From Silurus meridionalis (lineage: Eukaryota; Chordata; Actinopteri; Siluriformes; Siluridae), in the NCBI RefSeq assembly GCF_014805685.1, contig NC_060887.1:36167963-36231962 (forward strand): DNA of 64,000 nucleotides, read 5' to 3'. Below the pieces are notes generated by a model. It searched no databases and was not told the origin of the DNA. It saw nothing but the letters and a program-made list of their open reading frames with translations. Positions within the stretch are counted from its first letter, which is position 1. Every line of letters starts with the position of its first letter. Positions 11,556 through 23,965 of the stretch are shown here, in pieces. Position numbers and translations under genes: made by a program.

Positions 11556-12255
11556 AATGTGTATGTGTGTAAATGTTACGTTCATATGAGGATTTTATTT
11601 TCAGCTTTTCCGCATGTATTGACTGGGTAACATATATTATTTTTAAGCACCGATCTATATAGAAGATAACAATATCTAGCATGTCTCTCTCAGTCTCTTC
11701 CCTTTGTCTCTGAAGTGCACTGAAGCAAGAGAGATCAGCTGTTTAAGCCTTTATCTGAGGGCTCTGAAATAGGATGGAGCCAAACAGAGATAAGATTGAA
11801 AGAGTACAAACCCCCATCACTACCCAAGACACCCTGTGCACACAACTCTGTTTCACTTTCTCGCTTTTCCCAGAGTTCAGTTCTACCAAATTAGCTCTGA
11901 GACACTTAAAAGCTCAGAACAATGTAACATGATTAATTAGAAATCAGCATGAGGCAAAGCAAAGGAAGGAAGAAGATGGAGGAGTAAGTGAATGAATGGG
12001 AAAGTGTGGAGAGGGGGACTGTGTGAGTGAGCAGGGATTAGTCAGTGCTCTCTCGGAGGACTGGATCAATAGGTGGGGGTTTCTAGGCTTCTGCTCACTT
12101 GACTGAAATGCATAGCATTAATTCATTTTTTTTCCCCCTGTTTGTTTGTTTACTGCCTATTTCCATCCAAAGATCAACAAGAGACCAATATTAATGATAA
12201 ACAGTCACAAATAAGAGAAAATGAACAGCATACAAGAAAGACTACAAAGGCCCAA
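11556..12255. other. Intronic stretch, no gene; complex sequence
   Basis: Mostly non-repetitive. The part around 11880-11960 (GATTAATTAGAAATCAGC) has homeodomain-like cores. No coding signal. Confidence 0.4.
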
Positions 12256-12600
12256 CTCTGTTTCTTGCATCCTGAGGCTCACAAAAGCCTGCTCTTGCCA
12301 TCCTGAGGCTCACATCCTTCTGCTCTTGCCATCCTGAGGCTCACAACCTCCTGCTCTTGCAATCCTGAGGCCCATAAACTCCCGCTCTTGCCATCTTGAG
12401 GCCAACAAACTCCTGCTCTTGCCACCCTGAAGGACCAGAAACTACTCGTTTTAGCATTCTGAGGCCCATAAACTACTCATCCTACCATGCTTAGGTCCAC
12501 AAACTCCTCCTTTTGAAACCCTGAGGCTCACATCATCTTGCTCTTGCCACCTATAGGGCCACAAACTACTGCTTTCATCATCCTGAGACCTAAAAGTTCC
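12256..12600. repeat. Minisatellite, about 30-32 bp unit, around ten copies
   Basis: The unit is roughly ATCCTGAGGCTCACAAACTC followed by CTGCTCTTGCC. The first five units are close to each other and later ones drift. Further diverged units may extend to about 12860. No RNA or coding signal. Confidence 0.85.
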
Positions 12601-13654
12601 TAAAATTCAAAGATCAAAAAGTTATTGATCACCTGAGGTCAGCAAGTTAGAGCTCTTTCGGCCCAAGGCCACAGCAAACTCTAATTCCTCCTCCAGCCAT
12701 CATGGTATCCACATGCATCCTCTTGCAACAACCATCCTACACCCCAAAAGACTTCTGTTCCTCTCATTCTTAGGCCTCACATGTCTAATATCTTGTAGGA
12801 AGGCCTGCCATCCTGGGACCCAAATGATCTGGGATCTAACACTCAGAAAGCACAAAAACTCTTCATTTTAAGTCTCCCAAGCTCCTTATCAAACAACAAA
12901 CACACAAACAAAACAAATGTCTGAAAAGCTGCTGACACAATCTATATAGCAGGAAAAAAGCTCTCTATAAATATTTTGTCTCTTTGAATAAAAGTTATTG
13001 TCAAATGTGTAAATGTGGTAATTAGTTAGTCTCCTTTTGAAAACGTCGCATTTTTCCACCTGCCTGAGAGCCTAATGATTGTGCAGTCAAGGATTGTAAG
13101 CAGGCTACCCGAGATGCCAGATGTTATTAACTCGATGTTTGTGCAATAGGAATGCTAAATTCTACCTTGAGCATTCATTTCTAAACCCATTTATACACCA
13201 GTCCAGGTTGTATATAATATTTCAAACTCCCTCGCTCTGCACTGCACCACACTGCCTCCCTCCTGATCCGCCACTGCTCGACTGGTCCTACTATCTCCTA
13301 GGGGACAAGAAAGACCTGCTTCAAGAGTATTCTCTGTTCTGGCACTGAGGTGGTCGAGATCAATTTCAATCAATAATCTACTTGATGTCCAAACAAATGG
13401 CATTTAAAGACCCAGGTCTTCCAGCAGAACTTCTGCTTATAGATTTTTATTTTCTAAGCACATTCCCTACAAAACATCTTACAGCCTGATCGTATTCTTA
13501 ATCTGTGTTCTCTTAAATGTGTATTATAATTTATTTATTGATAGAGACTTAAACACTCGTTTGTGAGTCACTCTGGTAAATTAAAGGAAAATAAACTTGC
13601 AGTATAACCTGGGGTTTTCATGACCATTCACAGCTCCTAAATACTCATACAGTT
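12601..13654. other. Intronic stretch, no gene seen
   Basis: The first 260 bp contain weak further echoes of the minisatellite (CCATCCTGGGACC and similar). The remainder is ordinary sequence without exon signals. Confidence 0.45.
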
Positions 13655-13990
13655 AATGGAGCATGGCAGCCCAGTGGGCAAGGCTCTGGGTTACTGCTTG
13701 GAAGGTTGGGGGTTCAAGACCCTGTATTGCCAAGCTGCCACTGTTGGGCCCGTAACCTTCTGTGCTCCAGGGGTGCTGTATCATGGCTGACCCTAGCTTT
13801 ATAACAAGGTGGGATATGAGAAGATTTTTACTGTTCGATAATGTACATCAATAAACAATAGCTGTTTCTTTTCCCTTCCTTTGTTCCCTTTTCTTCCTCC
13901 CTTTACTCACCTCTGTTCCCTTCCTTCATACCTACACAAGGGCATCTGCCAAATGCCACAAATGTAAACATAAATGTAACATCTGAACAC
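13655..13990 (+). mobile_element. SINE family C, copy 1
   Basis: A head GCCCAGTGGGCAAGGCTCTG and a B-box-like GGGGGTTCAAGACCC are followed by CAAGCTGCCACTGTTGGG, GTGCTCCAGGGGTGCTGTA and TCATGGCTGACCC, then GGGATATGAGAAGA. The minus-strand copy at 43800-44045 shares these blocks. A pyrimidine-rich segment and a V-SINE-like end GGGCATCTGCCAAATGCCAC follow, possibly a second fragment. Confidence 0.65.
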
Positions 13991-15023
13991 ACACTTTTTA
14001 TCCGAAGCATAGGGGCTTTTACATCCAGAATGTGTCACAAATTATTTTTTATAAATTTTTTTTATCTTATATTGTATTTCTTTCATGTTCACAAGTCGGA
14101 CAATCGTAAAAAGTGTTTCACTATACAGTATGTTATACTCTGTATGAATGTGTGTGTGACATAAAATTTTAATTTAAATTTGAATTAATTTGAAAGGGAC
14201 TGGACTGACACATAATTTTTTTTTTTTATTAAAAATAAAAAACACGAAGCAGATTTGCTCAAGTTTACTTCTGTATGAACCTCCATCGCATGTGAACCTC
14301 GGTGGCCCTAATTTCCATATTTGCATATTCATGTCATCCAGATTTCTTGACTGTGAAATTTCAGGCACTTCTATGCCATTTTTTTTTTTAATGTGTAATT
14401 ACATTGTTGTGAACCCATCACAACAGGGTATTATTCATTACAGAAGGAGGGGAAAGAAAAGAAAAATAAATGAAGGTCTTGGGAAGCATTTCGAGTCGTG
14501 CACATTGAAGCCGTGACGACGCGAGCAATTATATTGATATGAAAATGCACGGTTGGCAACTATGTAGTGCAAATGTGTGGGACTGCTCAGGCTTTTTCTT
14601 CCTGTCATCCACACCCACTCTAAAGATCATCATCATCATCTGCATACTTCCACGCTCTCCGTGCTGCAAGAACAACAGTGCGCTCTTGTACGTTTAAGGT
14701 AGGGACACGCCAAATCGACGCCAAAGAAGTAGCTCTAAGGAAAGATGACTGTGGCGTTGCCCTGCATCAACTGTTTCTGGGGAAAATGTCGCTCATCAAC
14801 ATACCAGAGAGACTACAGCCGACTAGCCTGTACGCTCTGCGCTTGTGTGAGAGAACAAACTCTCCCATACCAGCAGGTGGCAGTAGTCTGTACTTGGCAT
14901 CCAAACAGAGCTTACTCCCGCCGCAATCATTACGAAGAGATTCGTGTAGCTTTTTGATGTCCTGATTTCACAAAGCCACACTATCATTAAAATACAGAAA
15001 TGCTGGGGAAGCATTTGTAAGTA
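13991..15023. other. Intronic stretch, no gene seen
   Basis: Around 14095-14190 there is a SINE C-like 3' remnant (TGTGACATAAAATTTTAATT type). 14500-14990 is more GC-balanced, complex sequence with a short (ATC)n. No supported exon. Confidence 0.4.
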
Positions 15024-15465
15024 TAGGTCGACCAATTCCTGGGTTTTCTGATTAATCGGCACCAACAGTTGATTGCTGGAACGATTGGCTATCGGCAAAA
15101 AATCCATACAGGTCTGTGTTCGTAGTTAGAGCGACTAAAAAGGTCTGCTGCCTTTACGAGCGGCCTCTAAACAGCGAATCACTGTTTGCTTGTACATGAG
15201 ATTGCGTGCTGCACGGAGAGTGCTATCTTCTATTTATAATGTATTCATTATTAATTATGAATTATTAATTCATATATTTCTATTTATTTCATTTTCATGA
15301 TTAAGTACTGTTTTTTTTTTATTTTGTAATAAAGTTCAGAAATATTTTACATGGAGTGTTTGTTTTTTATCCTGTATCCATTTTAAAACTATAGGTTAAT
15401 TAGTCGCTTATTGGCAAGTACGATACAGCCCAGCTATCGGTATCAATAAATCAGTCAACCTCTAG
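15024..15465 (+). mobile_element. hAT-like MITE family L, copy 1
   Basis: Inverted termini: ATAGGTCGACCAATT at the left and AATCAGTCAACCTCTA at the right. Internal GGTCTGCTGCCTTTACGAGC is shared with the copy at 21343-21583. Several ATCGG motifs lie near both ends. Non-coding. Confidence 0.65.
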
Positions 15466-15715
15466 TTGTAACCTCTTTAGGACCCATGATTTAGGCTCAA
15501 ACTGGACAGAAAGCACAAAAGAGAAAGCTATGGCACTGTTTATCACTCTTCAGGCAGCTGTTACTGTAAGACAGGTATCGGGTTCCATGCGTGCGCCGAA
15601 TCATTTATAGTCGTCATAACGTAACAGGTTCTGCAGCCCTCGAGTTTCGAAGTATTACTGCAATCCTCTGATCAAATGGAGTTACATGACAAGTGGCAGG
15701 AATGGCAAGTGTTTG

Positions 15716-15745
15716 TTCCGTTTACATTTAAGGCATTGGCAAACT
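15716..15745 (-). mobile_element. SINE tail fragment
   Basis: Short GTTTACATTTAAGGCATTGG block, the reverse of the V-SINE-like tail. Too short for more. Confidence 0.4.
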
Positions 15746-15895
15746 GTGCACCTTAAACAGCAACCCCGCAGAAGTCATTAATGCCGCCGCTGAGGCGTCC
15801 AAGTGGCGGAATAAATTAGAAGGCACGCTAGAACGTGCTCGATCGACTATGGTTGATAGATAAAAGTCGAAAACATGAGGTGTGATGTGAAGATG

Positions 15896-15898
<3 letters not shown>

Positions 15899-15935
<37 letters not shown>

Positions 15936-15959
15936 ATATATATATACACATACACACAC

Positions 15960-16053
<94 letters not shown>
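15899..16053. repeat. Compound (AC)n/(AT)n/(AC)n microsatellite
   Basis: AC about 34 bp, a short AT-containing bridge, AT about 40 bp, then AC about 52 bp. Reading frames across it are artefacts. Confidence 0.95.
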
Positions 16054-16057
<4 letters not shown>

Positions 16058-16071
16058 CTGTGTTTATCTAT

Positions 16072-16122
16072 GTTTTTCTTCTTTTAGCTTCTCCCATTAG
16101 GGGTCGCCATAGCGGATAATTT
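16072..16122 (-). mobile_element. RTE LINE 3' end fragment
   Basis: TTCTTCTTTTAGCTTCTCCC then ATTAGGGGTCGCCATAGCGG is the reverse complement of the 3' end seen at 59183-59236 and of the SINE end at 30860-30905. Confidence 0.6.
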
Positions 16123-16999
16123 GCACCTCATACAGTATTATTTGTGATATATATACTGTACCTTTGCACCTAATGTGTATGTATATACATATTAAAACTA
16201 ATCTAATGTAATGTAATCTAATCTATATCTCTTTCTATCTGTCTCCCACTTTCCCTCTCTCTTTCTCCTTGAAATGCTAACGGTGCTGAATTGCTGAGAG
16301 AGCGTGAACCGATAAAGCAGCGTCTCGAAGTGATCTGAGGGAAATTTCCATTCCGTCCTCTTTCTCTGTCTCTGTCTCTCTCTCACACACTTTTTTCTTT
16401 AAGTCGCTGTACGTCTCAAGAGTTTAGGACTGTTAGAGCGAGCGATTGCAGTAAAACTAGAAAGACTCGGAGCAACTTTATATCCAGTGTATTGCCCACA
16501 AAGGAGTTAAAGGCTTCGGAAAAATATAGTATCTACAATTTATTGTGATTAACTGTGGTTCCCCCTAACCCCCCCTTTTTTTGATTCATCCTCGTGGAAC
16601 AAATGCTTTGTTACAGTTCAGAGTTGCGGGTAATTCGATCTGATCTCATGAGATAGGCATCTGAAAGGGATGATGCTGCAGGCAAGACAAGACCTGAGTG
16701 TTTTATAGCTTTCACTCCAGCTTTGAGGAAATACTGACAGTAATAATGTAGAACACGGCAGATCTATCAGCGAAAGGGATAAAAGCGAATGAATCGGGCT
16801 TCTTCTTTTTTGTATGCGCTGTCTTTCGTATGAGATAGAAAAACGTGTCGTGTCGGCGTAAGAATGAAAGAGTCGATTTGAATTCATTTGGGAAGCAGGT
16901 TGGTTAGTCCAGCACACTGTCCTGGAGAAAACACGGCAGGAGCCAGACAGTGGAAATCATTCGGAGGGATTTTTTTCAAAAGAAACCTGATTAAATGAG

Positions 17000-17030
<31 letters not shown>

Positions 17031-17518
17031 TTCTTCGATAGGAAGAGCCTGAATAGACTACCAATCTCGCAGTCAAATCTTCGCAGAGGTGTTATGAAAC
17101 GAGAATCGCGCCATTTTGATTACATGGGGGTGCCCAATGTCTGATTTCACATAAAACTACCATTTTTTTCAGAGAAGTTAATATACAGCCCATTATGATA
17201 ATGCTGTAAACATAAATGTGAGAACCTTGTTTTTTTTCTGTATAAAACTTATTTCCGAAACGTGGATGAGGTGGACTCTGGACCAGGTATAATAAATAAA
17301 CATGTGATGGTAAACAGTGAATGTGTCTATTTTCTGGTTATCAGGAGCATCACTACTGTAAAAATACATTGCAGTGCAAATACATCCAGCAGTAGCCATA
17401 AGAGTTATTCCAGGGCTTCCCAGAAGTAACCGGTGTAGTAACAATAGTAATAGTTATGAGGAAGTGAAGATTATGAGAAAGTGAAGATTTTATATTTTTT
17501 TCTATTAAAAGAGACAGA

Positions 17519-17524
<6 letters not shown>
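16123..17524. other. Intronic stretch, no gene; short GT repeat
   Basis: Contains a pyrimidine-rich segment at 16230-16395 and a (GT)n of about 24 bp at 16999-17023. No exon or RNA gene. Confidence 0.5.
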
Positions 17525-17579
<55 letters not shown>

Positions 17580-17639
17580 GCAAGATTTAGAGACAAAGAG
17601 AGCAAGAGACAACACAAACAGGGAGATAGAGAAAGCTGC

Positions 17640-17675
<36 letters not shown>
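17525..17675. repeat. (GA)n microsatellite pair
   Basis: About 44 bp of GA at 17525-17568, then a mixed purine-rich segment, then about 26 bp of GA at 17648-17674. Confidence 0.92.
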
Positions 17676-17679
<4 letters not shown>

Positions 17680-17854
17680 CGTGAGCATTAGCATTAACCA
17701 AAATACCTGTGTGGATTTGAAGTTCGTTTTACATAAGCGTTGTTCCAGGGCTTCCAGAGAGAGTTATGACAGAAATAATGATATTAATAGCAGAAGAAAA
17801 AATCTTAATAGTAATAATAATAGAAGTCTTTTTAGAATAGTTTTTCCTTTCCAC

Positions 17855-18012
17855 AGTCTCCACTGACTCCCTCATTAGGGATGAACTAAAAGGAACAAAC
17901 GTCTAGGGACTAAACGTATACATTCCAACTTAACCAACATCTCTCTAAAAAGCTGCTTAGGGACAACGTCTACTGTTTAAAGCGCTCTACAAATAAAGCT
18001 GAACTGAACCGA
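17855..18012 (+). mobile_element. Interspersed repeat family D, 3' part, sense
   Basis: CTCCCTCATTAGGGATGAAC, AAGCTGCTTAGGGACAACGT and GCTCTACAAATAAAGCTGAA match the 3' half of the family. Confidence 0.6.
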
Positions 18013-18051
18013 CTGGTAGTTGTAGTAGTAAAGGTAGTAATAGTAGTAATG

Positions 18052-18330
18052 TTCAGCTTGATTTCTTTAGTACCTTTGACAATTCTTGTCCCAAAGCAGC
18101 TCGATATAAATAAACGGATTACAAATATACATTTGAAATTCATGAACAAGTCTCTATGAGTTTATCCCTAATGACCGAGCCAGCGGAAACCCCCCCAAGA
18201 TAGGGAGAGCCCTTGAGAGGACCCAGACTCAAATTTAAACCCTTCCTCATCCTCAACACCGAATGTCCATTTAAAACAGCTCCATCATTGTTGCGCTTAT
18301 CACCTGTTCACTGTGTTCTAATAGCACTGT
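18052..18330 (-). mobile_element. Interspersed repeat family D, antisense copy facing the previous one
   Basis: Starts GTTCAGCTTGATTTC (reverse of the family 3' end) and contains CCCAAAGCAGCTCGATATAA, TTTATCCCTAATGACCGAGC and CCCTTGAGAGGACCCAGACT. It sits tail to tail with the 17855 copy. Confidence 0.6.
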
Positions 18331-19228
18331 TAATGGCAACTGCAACCATAAGAATGGTGAGAGTGCGAGTGCTGCGTCAAGAGAATTTCAGAGTCATATT
18401 GTGATGCGACGAGGGCTTCTCACGATGGCGGCTTGAACATCCTCGATATTCTCTGGTGTGTGGGCCGTTCAAAACACCACCTGGGAACTTCAGTTTTTTA
18501 ACGCTGAACCCGTTTCTTCAAAATCAGCGAAACACGTTTCTTCAAAATCTCAATTAGAAACTATCATATTTGATAATGACGGCAAATTTCCCTCACACTT
18601 TCACAATTTTAATAAAAGTTCCAAACAATAACCTATGTCCCATGGTTGCCATCTCCTAGTTCCCAAATCCCCATTTTCCTGCACTACCCTGCATTAAAAT
18701 TTTGATTAGACTAAATTATCATTACATGTTCCAGGAATTGTTGTTTTGTTTATGGTGTACATATTAAAAAGTAAGTAAACATCTCGCATCATTGGTCAAG
18801 AGACGCAAATAAATTAAGATTTAAATACATTTCTTTCTGTGGGGATTATTGTGATCTTTAAAAAAAGAAATAAATAAAACAGTCACAGTTGTTCTAGATA
18901 CAAAATAGACACTACAGAGAGAGAGAGCGAGAGAGAGCGAGAGAGAGCGAGAGAGAGAAAGAAAGGATAAAGCAAGTGAAAACACACACATGCGCGCACA
19001 CACACACACACGAAAACACACCTGCGACCCCACATCTGCTCACAATGCCATGTCCTTCCAAACACACTCCTCAGGGATGCAGTGTGTGCGTGTGTGTGTG
19101 TGGCAAACCTAGCAAGTGTTTACAGTACCTGTGAGTTTGTATAGCGTTTGTGTTTTGCAAATAACATTTGTCGGCTATTAATCACTTGTTAGAATAAAGC
19201 AGTGGCTAATGAGCATTTGATGACCTTA

Positions 19229-19229
<1 letters not shown>

Positions 19230-19266
<37 letters not shown>
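19230..19266. repeat. (AC)n microsatellite
   Basis: About 18 AC units. Confidence 0.93.
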
Positions 19267-19270
<4 letters not shown>

Positions 19271-19506
19271 CTGTGTGTCCGTGCACAGAGTTGGGTGTGG
19301 CGACTTGCTCCAGTCCTCAGGTCTCCTGAGAACAAGTCCAGACAGGCAAGGCAGACACACACACCTACACCTACACACACACACACCAGAGATCAAGTGT
19401 CCACTCAGACACACTGAAACCCATCAAACACTCCTAAGAGACTGCTTTAAAGCACAGTGAGTGGGGGTCTCTATAGAAGACAAATAAACCAAAAGATGAG
19501 TAGAGA

Positions 19507-19510
<4 letters not shown>

Positions 19511-19559
<49 letters not shown>
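19511..19559. repeat. (CA)n microsatellite
   Basis: About 24 CA units. Confidence 0.94.
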
Positions 19560-19561
<2 letters not shown>

Positions 19562-19859
19562 CCAGCGGGACATGAGAATGGCCCGTCTGGCATTTCACTG
19601 CCTATTAAAGTTTAAAAGCAAACCAGTTCACTGGGGAGAGACAGAGTCACGGGGAGTCCCACACACACACACATCATTACAGCTGCACCGAGGACAACAC
19701 TGAACACAACATGGTCATAATAATCGATTATTAACTGCCACCATTAAAATGGATAGACGAACACACACACACACGTGTGTGTACAAGAAAAGCAGTTTGC
19801 ATTAGTTTAAGAAAATGAAGGTTTGACATTTTTTCTATTAAAAGAGACAGAGTGTGTGA

Positions 19860-19921
19860 GAGAGAGAAAAAGAGAGAGAGAGATAGACAGACAGACAAGA
19901 TTTTGAGAGAAAGAGAGAGAG

Positions 19922-19981
<60 letters not shown>

Positions 19982-20158
19982 GTAGAGACAAAGGGAAAGA
20001 GACAAAGAAAAAGAAGCAATAGAGATTCAGACAGCAGCAGATAGAGAGTGAAACAGAAAGAATGAAAGAAAGACAAATGCATAATAGAGAAAGTGAGTGA
20101 GACACACAGACAGAGAGAAACAGAAAGAAAGTGAAACAAATAGACAAAAACAATGAGC

Positions 20159-20203
<45 letters not shown>

Positions 20204-20330
20204 CAAATAGACAAGACTTAGACAGAGAGAATGAGACAGGATTGAGAAAGGAAGATACATACAGAGAGAAAGGAACAGATACAGAAAAGATAGAGAGAGA
20301 CATACAGAGACAATGAAAGAGAGAAAGACT
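19860..20330. repeat. Purine-rich tract with (GAAA)n and (GA)n
   Basis: Nearly all purine on the plus strand, with a perfect GAAA run at about 19920-19980 and GA at 20162-20200. The 190-residue Leu/Ser-rich open frame on the minus strand comes from the repeat. Confidence 0.9.
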
Positions 20331-21342
20331 CTTTAAGATCTTTAAGAATGTGCAGGTCTTGTGAAATCAGGTTCTCCTGCTCTGGCTGATGTGGATGGAT
20401 TTCTCCTCACTGGAGATGAAATGATGATCCCTTATTCTCCTGGTCTCACAGGGAGCCCACACTGACGTGTCCACCAAAGCAGCCATGTTCACGAATCACC
20501 GCTCACTAACATGCCTGTTGGACGAAGCGTTCTGCGCAGGTGTGCCAAGAACAAAATTATAAACACAGTGGGCACAAGAGTATGACAGCGAGAAGCAGTG
20601 GGGGCGAGGAACCTGGTGAGGAACTGAATCACCACGGGGCATTTACTTAACTAAACACAGCTGCTGTTTATGTGAAGCACGTGGGTGGGGGATTAGGGTT
20701 GCACGTGGCCAGCTTGTTCAGGGGTAACAATGTGTGAGACACACACACACACACACAAACACACACACCTCGTCCTGCCAGCCACCCTTCTCTTACTCCC
20801 CTTCATCTACAGACGCCAGCCGGTGAAGGCGAGTCCCAAATCTCTGCTCTGCCCTACGCTAACAGGATTGAAGCTTGGACACAATGACTACTCCACTGTA
20901 ATGAAAGAGCGTCTGAGGTGCTCAATGAGAGGGCTTTAGCTGGGTTAAGCCTTCCTCGTGTATAAAACGCCCAAAATCCACAGACCCAAACAAAAGCAAG
21001 GCGTTAACTGAAGACCCGCCAGTTAAAAAAAAAAAAATCGGGAACGTTTCTATGAAGCAAGCCTGATGGGAAAACCGGACTCTCCGTCTGAGGGCAAATG
21101 AAAGGGTAAAGCACATAACGTGACGGATCCCGGAAATAAAAATAAAATCAAATGGAAAAAAATACAATTTCAAAACCTTCTGGAAGCATTTGCATTATCA
21201 AGAGAGGAAGTCAAGCATTTCCCCCATTTAATTTGCAGAAGAATAAGAGGAGGAGCAAACAGTTTAGCAGCTGTGCATCCAGGAAAAGTCCAACGGATAA
21301 ACTGGAGAAAGAAAACAATACAAAAACATATGAATAAATATC
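20331..21342. other. Intronic stretch, no gene seen
   Basis: Complex sequence with a short CA run at 20738-20768. Open frames here have no recognisable domains or splice context. Confidence 0.45.
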
Positions 21343-21583
21343 AGAGGTTGGCTGGAACTAATCGGCAAAGATTCGTACCGATAGTTTTTCCGGCTTGTGT
21401 CTGTTGCTGGAGCAGCCGAAAAGGTCTGCTGTCATTACGAGAGCAGCCCCTAGAGGCGAATGGCCGACACCGCATGCTGATTTTTATCCAGTATCGGTTG
21501 ATTTATCGGTTATTGGCTATAGGCTATATTGGTTATAGGTTGATCCAACAAAGCTATTGGTAAAATCCACAATCGGTCGACCT
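21343..21583 (+). mobile_element. hAT-like MITE family L, copy 2
   Basis: AGAGGTTGGCTGGAAC at the left and AATCGGTCGACCT at the right are inverted. The internal block GGTCTGCTGTCATTACGAG matches copy 1 at 15024-15465. It is shorter and lacks the AT-rich middle. Confidence 0.65.
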
Positions 21584-22179
21584 ACGATATATAATACTAC
21601 GAGATAAACGCTGAATTACAATGATAATGTTTTTTTTTCAAACTAAAGATGACGATAGCGACACGACACAATTGTGAAAATATGAGAAGATTTGCAGGCG
21701 GAGTTTACAGGAAGTGTGTGTTTCTATTCACATCAGTTTGCTCCTCTCTTAGTACATAAGGGTGCTCTAGACAAAATATTTAAGAACAATAGCGAAATCT
21801 GTCCACACACACACAAAAACCCCACAGACGACTAAAAGTCTTTGAGCAGAACAATGTATCTGTGAACAAGTTTAACTGGCTATGGGACTTGCTTTTTGTC
21901 AGCCACTCAGTACACAGCAGCACAGGCTTCATTTAAAACAAACACTGGCATCCGCTCGCTCACACACTCGCCGCTGTGTACTTTTCCTCCGGCTGGCCGC
22001 CCACGAGTTATAGGATAAGCAAAGGATCAACCGGGTGCTATCATTCCCTTTAGTTTTGCTTTCCTTCCCTTTGTTCTGCGACCTACTCCATAAATAAATG
22101 ACTTGCTCCTGACACGTTTAAAAAAAAAAAAAAGAAGGATGATAGCAGCAAGGGGGCATGGGGGTAAGAGAGATAAAAA
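21584..22179. other. Intronic stretch, no gene seen
   Basis: Ordinary sequence with one A run near 22120. No exon or transposon end. Confidence 0.5.
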
Positions 22180-23105
22180 AGAAATGAGGGGAAAAAAGTG
22201 AGATTTGCTGAGAGATGAGAAGATGCTAGACACAACAAGAGAAAGAAAAATGAAGAAACTAAAACATTTTCAACAAGAAAATGAACAAGGAGGAGAAGTA
22301 GTAAGAAGTGAAAACACCAAAAAAAAGGTTGGATAAAGAAAAAATGTGAAATGAGTCACGCAAATACAAAAGAGATGATTCAAAAGAGAAAATGCAAGAA
22401 GATGCACAAAATATGCATAAGGATGAAAAGCGCATAAATACGCGAGAAGAAATGAGAGAAAAGAGAAAATGCAAAAGGACAAAGAAAAGATAGGTGAGAG
22501 GCTGTCATGCAGGAAGACAAGATGCAATGTGATGCGAGAAGATGCAAGAAGACAAGAGAAGAGGTGAGAAGAGAAGTTAAGAGAAGATGCAAGAAGACGA
22601 AAATGTGAAAAGATACAAGAAGATGCGAAGAGAAGAGAAGAGAAGAGAAGAGAAGAGAAGAAGATGCAAGAAGATAAGAGAAGAGAAGATGCGAGAAAAG
22701 GCAAGAAGAAGCAAGAAGAGAAGATGCGAAAAGAGGCAAGGAGATGCGAGGCGAGAAGAGAAGATGCAAGAAGAGAAGACGCGAGAAGACTCGGAAGACG
22801 CGAGAAGAGAAGATGTGAGAAGACTCGGGAAGACGCGAGAAGAGAAGAGAAGACGCAAGAAGATGCGAGAAGAGAAGAGAAGATGCGAGAAGAGAAGACA
22901 TGAGAAGATGCGAGAAGAGAAGATGCAAAAAGAGAAGACGCGAGAAGATGCGAGAAGAGAAGACGCGAGAAGCTAAGAGAAGACGCGAGAAGAGAAGACG
23001 CGAGAAGAGAAGACGCGAGAAGATGCGAGAAGAGAAGATGCGAGAAGAGAAGACGCGAGAAGATGCGAGAAGAGAAGATGCGAGAAGAGAAGAGAAGAGG
23101 AAACA
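22180..23105. repeat. Purine-rich minisatellite array (GATGCGAGAAGAGAA unit)
   Basis: From about 22500 the plus strand consists of variants of GATGCGAGAAGAGAA and GACGCGAGAAGAGAA (15 bp), interleaved with 10-bp GATGCGAGAA units and 5-bp GAGAA units. It is most regular at 22900-23100. 22180-22500 is a looser purine-rich lead-in. Pyrimidines are rare on this strand. Frames on both strands (Glu/Arg/Lys-rich or Ser/Leu-rich) are repeat artefacts. Confidence 0.9.
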
Positions 23106-23188
23106 GCAGCTATAAGAGCAGTTCCTGGGTTAACCTCAAGGCTTGTCATCTCCTGTTGTCTGGATGACTGAGCAGATCTTGCCTGTGC

Positions 23189-23190
<2 letters not shown>

Positions 23191-23230
<40 letters not shown>

Positions 23231-23233
23231 ACG

Positions 23234-23274
<41 letters not shown>
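23191..23274. repeat. (GT)n microsatellite, interrupted
   Basis: Two GT blocks of about 39 and 34 bp flank GCACGCGTGTAT. Confidence 0.94.
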
Positions 23275-23277
<3 letters not shown>

Positions 23278-23570
23278 GGCTGCTCACATGCTCCAGGCTA
23301 ACAGAGACTGATGGAGTAGAAGGCAGGCAGCTCCAACCGGACATCAGTCTATTAAACATGAGTACAAGCTGAAAGGTGGAGAGAAATTCCGAAGGGGAAA
23401 AGCTGAAAGACGAGCACTTTGACCTGCACTGAGCTGCAGCGTAATAAACACCTTTGATGGGAATGTGGGTCACTGAATTACTGCCCTGTAGATGTGAAGT
23501 ACCCCTGCTAGGCTAATTAGCAGGAAACGAAAAACAAAAGACAACGCTTGAACATTTAACATGGTTAAGG

Positions 23571-23626
<56 letters not shown>

Positions 23627-23630
23627 CGTG
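23571..23630. repeat. (GT)n microsatellite
   Basis: About 60 bp of GT with GC interruptions at both ends. Confidence 0.94.
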
Positions 23631-23965
23631 GGGGGTGGGTAGGCTACACACAATAATCTACTGCATTCACTGTGAACAAATAACACTTGTGTAATTGTAC
23701 AATGTATTAAGATGTTTTCAGGAGGAGTCTCTGGAATCAGCGAGCAGGTTTTTACACTACCTGGAAATCTTCATAATTTAGGAGGCTTTTTTTGTCTTTT
23801 TACCAAACACAATTCCATGTATTTTAAAAGACAGTAAACAGTTTATAGCAGTTATAATCTGAGAGAATGAACTCAAGTTCAATATTTAATGCAACTATAA
23901 ACAGTTATAATGCATGATGTCTTAACTAATTATGCTGCAAACTGCTAAGAGGAATAAAACACTAT

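Larger units (their letters stand above)
18331..19859. other. Intronic stretch, no gene; several short repeats
   Basis: Contains a GA-rich tract at 18915-18962, CA tracts at 19000-19020, 19230-19266 and 19511-19559, and a small CA run at 19660-19671. Between them is ordinary sequence. No exon. Confidence 0.5.

Noticed and set aside
19731..20303. 190-residue Ser/Leu/Phe-rich minus-strand frame
   Set aside because: Complement of GAAA/GA repeats; not a membrane protein.
22270..23473. Several Ser/Leu-rich or Arg/Glu/Lys-rich frames up to 182 residues
   Set aside because: Six-frame artefacts of purine-rich tandem repeats.
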